From NCBI GenBank assembly GCA_951812925.1, contig OX638371.1, positions 41,204,101 to 41,268,100 of the forward strand: DNA of 64,000 nucleotides. The letters are read 5' to 3'. Shown here one piece after another: positions 58,383 through 64,000 of this stretch. This stretch comes from Calliopum simillimum (lineage: Eukaryota; Arthropoda; Insecta; Diptera; Lauxaniidae). Under the pieces are notes generated by a model. The model worked only from the letters and a program-made list of their open reading frames with translations, was not told the DNA's origin and ran no database searches. The translations under genes were made by a program, and so were the position numbers. How positions within the stretch are numbered: position 1 is the first letter of the stretch; each line of letters starts with the position of its first letter.

Positions 58383-58465
58383 TAGCATTACTACTTTATA
58401 TTTTTGAAAATTGTTTCAAACTTTTTGAAATAAATCTTAAAAAACTTATTTCTATTTTTTAGAAA

Positions 58466-58588
58466 GCGACTCAGGATTTGATAAAAACACCTTCCGCATA
58501 CGTGGCCCTTACTTTAAGCATTTGTTAATGCATAATATTGGAAGTTCCACAAACTTTGAGTGCTTGACATGTAACAAAGAACGCTTAT
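58466..58588 (+). pseudogene. Possible upstream exon with half zinc finger, frame broken
   Basis: After a possible acceptor (ctattttttag) the frame reads SDSGFDKNTFRIRGPYFKHL, then STNFECLTCNKERL, then a stop. CLTC followed by NKE looks like the first half of a Cys2His2 finger, and the partner histidines would fall after the stop. The next open frame (YRKQMNRFHF) lies in another register, so a frameshift or a missed splice separates this piece from the 317-residue reading frame. Confidence 0.4.
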
Positions 58589-58597
58589 AGGAAACAA

Positions 58598-59621
58598 ATG
58601 AATAGGTTCCATTTTACCAATAATACCACCGATGCGACCTATGCGTTAAACAATTTTGCTGAATATCAAACGTTTCATTTTGATGAAGGGAGCGAAGCTA
58701 TAAGTCTTAGCTTAACCATCCCGAATGAAGGGCAAACAACCGAATATCCCTTTGAAAAGACAAAAGACAGCTTATCGAAAAAACTTACAGACAGTGCTCT
58801 TAACTTCCTGATTTCGTTGCCTACCAAACTTAATTTGACTAGAAAAGATGTACTTGAAATACAACATGCAACACAATGCTTTATCTTGAAGACAATTGCC
58901 GATTCAATTGATATTACTTTGCGGCCATTCGTTAATATTGAAAATAATATACCGATTTCGAATTTAACTACATTAACGCTTGTTATCCATTTGCAGATTT
59001 TAATCGATTTCAACATAATGTACCCAGGAAAAGAAGAACTTTTTTGGACCAATTGGGAACGATTGAACATTTCGTATCCAGCCATATTTTCCTTGTTTTT
59101 GAAGGACAAGAAATTACAAAAATTCTATGAAGATGGCAAAAAGAAGTGGGCATCACTGACTCAAAGTATGCTTAGTTTATTTCTTATCAGAGTTACCAGA
59201 ATGAATTACAATTTTCTTTAAAATTTTTCATTTAGAAGCGAAAGATGTTATCCAATTTCAAACGCCACACGGATGCATTAAGCCTACGCGACTTGCAAAA
59301 GGAACTGCGACCATTGCTGATTCCCAAAAAAGTATGGTTATTTGCTTAGATTCACCAAATATATTGGAAAAATTCAAAGGATCGCAACCATACATTACCT
59401 TTGAGGGCAGTTTTGAGAAGCCCCAAGATTTTTACGTCATCATAGATGACATAGCTTATAAAACAGATTCTCTGCCGAGAGCCATATGTAATTTAAAATA
59501 TCCTGAGGCTTCCCGAAATGTCTGGTATTTTATTCAAAATAAAATGTTTGAAATTATATCTGAAACTGACATTTTACCTCCATCAGCCGTTTCAATTGAA
59601 AATTTGTTAAAGTCTAACTAA
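58598..59621 (+). CDS. Unrecognised protein, two exons, 317 aa
   Basis: Exon 58598-59165 joins exon 59236-59621 across a 70-bp GT/AG intron (CAAA|GTATGC to CATTTAG|AAGCG). The joined frame is open for 317 residues and stops at TAA, whereas reading through the intron adds unrelated residues and then a stop. The protein is acidic to neutral, Leu/Ile/Phe-rich, mostly helical in character, with no signal peptide or membrane segment. Segments include LNFLISLPTKLNLTRKDVL, ELFWTNWERL, and after the intron FQTPHGCIKPTRL and RNVWYFIQNKMFEI. I recognise no family. It recalls lineage-specific insect proteins that occur next to a C2H2-like finger, and a frame with CLTCNKE lies just upstream at 58466-58588, out of frame. 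It may be a domesticated transposon protein or a gene broken at its 5' end. Confidence 0.55.
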
Positions 59622-60264
59622 TATTTTTTTTTTGTGTTCACATACTTTTTCCTTTGTTTTTTATATTAAAACTTTAATTTATTTTATTTATTAATACGAT
59701 TAAGTAGTTAAATTTATAAAAACTAAAGCTAACAAAAGTGTTTAAAGCACTGACTGCTTGGGCCTTCGGCTATATTAAAATTTAAAAGAATAATTAATAT
59801 AAATAATAATAGTAGGGTAGAAGGGGGAGGTTTCGACACGTGGGAGGCTTCATCAGTGCCAAATTTTACGATTTCTATCCGCACTTACTCCCGCGTGTAA
59901 ACCAAAAAGTCTTACTCCTCATTAGTGCTGCGACATCGACATCGATGTTGATGAAACATCGATGTTTTGCAAAAACATCGACTGTTTTTAACATCGATGT
60001 TTTAAGTTCGATTTTTTTGCAAAATCGATTTTTTGCCTCGATGTTTTTATTCGATGTTTTCACAAATTCTGTTTTCTCAATTTTCGTTTGCACAAACTTT
60101 GTTTTCACAAATTTTGTTTGCACAAATTTTGCTTAGACAATTCGCATTCGAAATTGGAACATGTACTACTTACTAAGATTATTGAGTGTGTGTAAACAGC
60201 CCCACAACTAATTTTGATACAGCATTGTAGGCGTCGTTTCCTCAAATAAATTCATTGCTAGTGT

Positions 60265-60625
60265 AAATTTTTCCATTATCAAAAAATTCTTTTAATGGTA
60301 ATGAAAAAAATATGCATATATTGATAGTGAAATTTTTTTCACTATCAAAAAATTAATTTGCTGGTAATGAAAAATTTAATCTATTAAAAGGGAAAATTTG
60401 TTTTATTGAATTCAATGAAACTTAAATGGAAATTTCTACTCTTAATAGATTTACTGATAATGGTAAATTTTTCATTACGAGCAAATCAATTTTTTGATAG
60501 TGAAAGAAATTTCACTATCAATAAATTTAGTCGAATTTTTATTGAAAATTGATAACTAAATTTAGTAATAATGAAAAACTGTCCACTATCACTAAATGCA
60601 TTTTTTGATAATGGAAAGTTTTAAA
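60265..60625. repeat. Foldback of (G/C)ATAATGG-CATTATC words inside the hAT element
   Basis: Alternating inverted words (ccattatcaaaaaattcttt; tttttgatagtgaaagaaat; ttgataatggaaag) give several competing hairpins. Right and left ends pair as ttccattatcaaaaaa. Confidence 0.6.
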
Positions 60626-60844
60626 ATGGAAAATTTTTTCACTTGCACTGAAATTTGTGAGAAATTAATTGCAAAACCCCAAGTCTGTTTCTAGAGCATA
60701 AATTTTCAACAAAAAAGTTCTTTATAGTTTATATCGTAGGATTTACTGTTTTCATCAAAAAGCTTTCGAAATAAAAATAATTGAAATCTCATTGTTCACA
60801 AATCGTTACTATATGTTTAAGATGATATCGTAGTGTTAGTACTA

Positions 60845-61543
60845 CACACTGCTCCTGAAGCATCATTCAGTTTATCTAAAATGGCAACGTATACTGAATG
60901 TCTCCGAGTGTTTGTAATGTTATTCTGATGAAATATCACTTTAAATCAAAATCGTAGCTGATTTCTTTTTGAAAATATCTCGATTTTTCCATATGGGGCA
61001 TTTTCCCATAAAAAAAATATATAAAAATTTTTTTTACTACATTAAACCAAAATTAAAATAATCACAATTGATGTGTTTTGCGATGCTAAACGCGAATCCA
61101 ACCTCAGAATTGCTCTATCGTGTATAGTTTATGAGATATTGTAACCTAAAGACCAAATAAGCCACATTTGACGAATAAATGATTGTTACATAGTTATATA
61201 GCTTCAAAAAAATGGCAAAAAACGACTTTTTTGGTCTTTAGGTCACAATATCTCGTAAACTATACACGATAGAGCAATTCTGAGGTTGGATTCGCGTTTA
61301 GCATCGCAAAACACATCGATTGTGATTATTTTAATTTTTGTTTAATGTAGTTAAAAAAAATTTTTTTTCTTTTTCTATGGGAAAATGCCCCAATTGGAAA
61401 AATCGCGATATTTTCAAAAAGAAATCAGCTACTATTTTGATTCAAAGTGATATTTTATCAGAACAACATTACAAACACTCGGAGACATACAGTATACGTT
61501 GCCATTTTAGATTAACTTAATGATGCTTCAGGAGCAGTGTGAC
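60845..61543. repeat. Foldback of about 700 bp inside the hAT element
   Basis: Arms 60845-61165 and about 61230-61543 are inverse copies: cacactgctcctgaagcatc against gatgcttcaggagcagtgtg, and gattcgcgtttagcatcgca against tgcgatgctaaacgcgaatc. The loop is about 65 bp. Confidence 0.8.
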
Positions 61544-63569
61544 TACAACAAGACATGCTTATATTTCATGTTTTGAGAAAAAACTGTTTTAAGTTCTTTG
61601 GATTTCGTTTTTATATTGGATTCTGAAATTTTCTGCTTTTTTTTTTCATCAAGTACACTTCAAAGTTTTTCTTTCATGTGTGCTTAAATCAAAATATCAA
61701 AAATATAGATGTCCGGTTCTAGTATTAACCCTACAATATTGAAAACTATGTTAATAAATCAGCTTTACTTATACATATTTATACATTTATCTATGTATAC
61801 TAAGAAGGAACTTATCTATTCAAAATTATACTGCAAAGGACGTCAATAAATCAGTATTTTCATTATCTGAAGATGGTTGTATTTCATAAAGTAGGAATTA
61901 TGTGCAAGTAACATATTTATGTACTGTATTACTTGTGTTGCATTAAATGCAAAAGTTAATTATATATTGTATTATCTCAGCACAACTAGACCCTGATACG
62001 ATTTTAGATTTCTTAAATGCGCGAGTCCCCAAAACTTTAATATTTCAAATCAACTGTGTATTGCAAAATTCAAAAAGGATTCCAAATACAAAAATTAAGT
62101 CTTTTTAGCCATAAAATTCTCAAATTGAAAATTTTTAAAATATTGTTAATAAACACATGCAAGTAATAAAATTTAAAAGTTTTCAATAAGGAAAAAATTA
62201 TAAATAGTATATAAGCGGCCTGGTCTATGAAAAGGGCGCTTAGGTGTCAAAAAAAAATTTTTTGAATTTTTTGCCGATTCGCATAGAATTGACCTTTCAT
62301 AGTTGTTTACCAGCTGTTTTCTCGAAAACTTACAATATTTTCGCACGTAAGCCCCCCTTTTCATAGACCAGGTCACATATACTTAAAGTTTCGTTAAAAT
62401 AATGACATTTTTTAGCTACATATTTGTAAGGATATTCAAAAAGTTATGGTTTCTATAATTTAAAATTAAAGTGAAATATTTAAATTAATACAAAAATATG
62501 CAATATTTTCCATTTATATATGTATTTAATTTTACTGTTCCATGTTCTAAACAAAATTTGAGAGAAATTAAATTCGTTTTGTCAGAGTTTTCAACGTATT
62601 AAAAAAGTAATCGATGTTGCCAAAAATCGATCTTTTTTTGCCGATGTTTTCTAGACATCGATGTTTAATTCAGAAAACATCGATGTTCAAAAAATCTATG
62701 TTTTTCGGTCGATGTCGCAGCACTACTCCTCATGGTACGCAGCTATCAAAAAAAATTTCTCTGCGTAATTCGGCTAGGGTGCGTAGTTAATCGTGATTTT
62801 GTATTTTGATAGCAAGTTGATGTAATATTTGCTTGTTGGTTTTTGTGTGATACTCGGTTAATAAACCATAAAATTTTGGTTTTTTTTAGCAGATACTTAA
62901 ATATATTATAACTGTTAATATTACATTTAAGGTTTGCAAAATAAATAAAAGATAACTGCGAAATTTTGGAAACAAGTGGATAAGGGAGGATTCGTCAAGT
63001 GTAAATGGGAGGATTCGACAACTGAAATTTATACATATGATTCAATTATTTTCCATGAATCTGATTTTTCACAAGATATGGAGTTCGGTACTTATGCCGA
63101 TGTGCAAATGGGTATAGAATCAGCCTGAATCATGTCTCGAACTCGTCCAAGGCTCTGGCCTTCCTGGTCCGAATGATTTGCTGGATATGGCCCCGATTGA
63201 ATACGATATCCCTGATTTTCGTTTTCCCATTGTATCACCGGAAGCAATTCGTCTTTTACCATCTACGATCAAAAGGTTGAAGGATTCAAAAAATCAAGAG
63301 AATCAAGAATTTATATGACTGACGAAGCCTCCCCAAAAGTGGGAGGTTTCGTCATTTATTTTACCTTTGGTTTATTGGTCACATTTCCGAAAATAGGAAA
63401 CATATCGATTTTTTTGTAATTTATAAAAGAAGCACACATATTCGTGCATAGTCCATGTGTATTCAAAATAACATGCACAATTGCATTTGGAAGGTATAAG
63501 GACTTTTTTGTTAGGGTGTCGAAACCTCCCCCTTCTCCCATATATATTAACAATATATATATATTTATA

Positions 63570-64000
63570 CGTGGGCTGCTCGATATATTTCTGGCCTAAT
63601 AATGAAAATGCGAATATTTATCATCAAAAATGGTTTTATTGTTTTTCAAAGTATTCTTCAGCATGATTTATACACTTTTGCATGCGCTCAAACCAATTGT
63701 CGAAGCACTTTTTCCACTTCCACTGAGACACCTTCAAAACATGGTTTTTGAACGCTTCAACAGCATCTTCTGGCGACGAAAATCATTGACCACGCATTTT
63801 TTTCTTGATGTGCGGGAATAGAAAGAATTCATTGGGTGCCAAGTCACGGCTGTACGGCGAATGACCCATCAATTCGACGTTTTGGCCGGTCAAAAGGCGC
63901 TGGTTTGAGCCGATGTGTGAGAAATCACATTGTCATGATGAACAATGATTCGTCTTCTCTTGTTCGTTTTTCGAATTTCTCCGAAGACTTCAGGCAAACA
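63570..64000 (-). pseudogene. Mariner element 3' end, transposase C-terminus, runs off the window
   Basis: On the minus strand: RRRIIVHHDNVISHTSAQTS (second catalytic Asp in HHDN), then GHSPYSRDLAPNEFFLFPHI (third catalytic Asp in RDLAPN), then KNHVLKVSQWKWKKCFDNWF and a stop after EEYFEKQ. One frameshift lies between HTSAQTS and GHSPYS, and an in-frame TGA replaces a residue after KKKMRGQ. The plus-strand end cgtgggctgctcgatatatt starts the terminal repeat after TA (63568-63569). The rest of the element lies beyond the window. Confidence 0.88.

Larger units (their letters stand above)
59923..62725. mobile_element. 2803-bp hAT-type element with perfect 8-bp duplication
   Basis: TAGTGCTGCGACATCGAC begins the left end and ends the right end as its exact inverse. 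CTCCTCAT flanks both sides (59915-59922 and 62726-62733). TAGTG-type ends with 8-bp duplications are the hAT signature. Both subterminal regions carry five or more ACATCGATGTTTT-like repeats. The interior has no transposase and contains two nested foldbacks. Confidence 0.88.
59815..63537. mobile_element. Outer TIR element with GGGAGG(T/A)TTCG motifs, split by a hAT-type insert
   Basis: AGAAGGGGGAGGTTTCGACA at the left (59819 onward) is repeated inverted at the right (to 63534). Motif copies gggaggtttcgacac or close variants lie at about 59826, 59843, 62985, 63008, 63327 (reverse), 63342 and 63512 (reverse). Without the inserted 2803 bases the element is about 0.9 kb. No transposase frame. Confidence 0.7.

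Noticed and set aside
59840..60136. 98-codon Phe/Val-rich frame
   Set aside because: It spans the hAT insertion boundary and reads its CATCGATGTTTT subterminal repeats.

Overview
The window is AT-rich, intron-bearing, transposon-dense nuclear DNA of an insect. It is most likely a higher (cyclorrhaphan) fly. The reasons are the DBH/MOXD1-like gene that matches a known fly family, repeats of DINE-1/Helitron type containing a gagtcgatat-ggctatgtccgtctgtc-type block, LOA-clade LINE fragments, several mariner/Tc1 relics, and (GTT)n and CAG-rich tracts. A tephritid fruit fly is plausible, but I cannot fix the species.

One ordinary protein-coding gene is clear: a 10-coding-exon, minus-strand gene (27166 down to 16252) for a 701-residue DOMON plus copper type II monooxygenase-fold protein of the MOXD1/olf413/CG5235 group. 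All exon junctions can be placed with GT/AG sites and consistent phase. Intron 1 is about 6.3 kb and intron 9 about 1.5 kb, and both are filled with repeats. By motif alignment to the family, three of the six expected copper ligands are replaced (His to Gln, His to Arg, Met to Ser). The protein therefore looks like a secreted or membrane-anchored pseudoenzyme, or an enzyme with a modified metal site.

A second gene-like locus lies on the plus strand at 58598-59621 (317 residues, one 70-bp intron), with a possible broken zinc-finger-like exon just upstream. I do not recognise it.

Almost everything else is mobile DNA, from left to right: a mariner-type helix-turn-helix relic (1.15 kb); a palindromic 107-bp MITE (2.6 kb); a 1.13-kb TIR element with TTA target duplication (2.9-4.0 kb); two inverted LINE 3' fragments (6.35-7.1 kb); a DINE-like copy joined to a 1.05-kb element whose ends read CACAGTG with 5-bp duplications (7.3-8.7 kb); a Tc1 relic (11.0 kb); a DINE-like copy (11.7 kb); a foldback element split by a 411-bp insertion with an 8-bp duplication (13.0-14.3 kb); a TIR element studded with 17-bp bidirectional motifs (14.4-15.3 kb); and a second palindromic MITE (15.4 kb). 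After the MOXD gene come further foldbacks, a 717-bp TA-flanked MITE containing a tRNA-like pol III promoter (32.5 kb), a degraded LOA-clade LINE interrupted by a 929-bp TA-flanked MITE (36.9-40.3 kb), a mariner relic (42.9 kb), a DINE-like copy with six internal tandem units (46.0 kb), a PIF/Harbinger transposase relic (47.7 kb), a long element carrying a roughly 1.2-kb, 39-bp-period minisatellite (50-53.5 kb), a 1-kb palindrome (55.9-56.9 kb), a 2.8-kb hAT-type element with a perfect 8-bp duplication nested inside another TIR element (59.8-63.5 kb), and a truncated mariner at the right edge.

Single-copy-looking stretches with no recognisable gene remain at 8.7-11.0, 33.2-36.9 and 40.3-45.9 kb. 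They resemble fly regulatory, intronic or UTR DNA. I found no CRISPR array, operon, rRNA or intact tRNA gene. I saw no clearly new multi-gene system. The most unusual items are the ligand-depleted MOXD protein, the CACAGTG-ended elements, and a shared architecture of motif-studded TIR elements.
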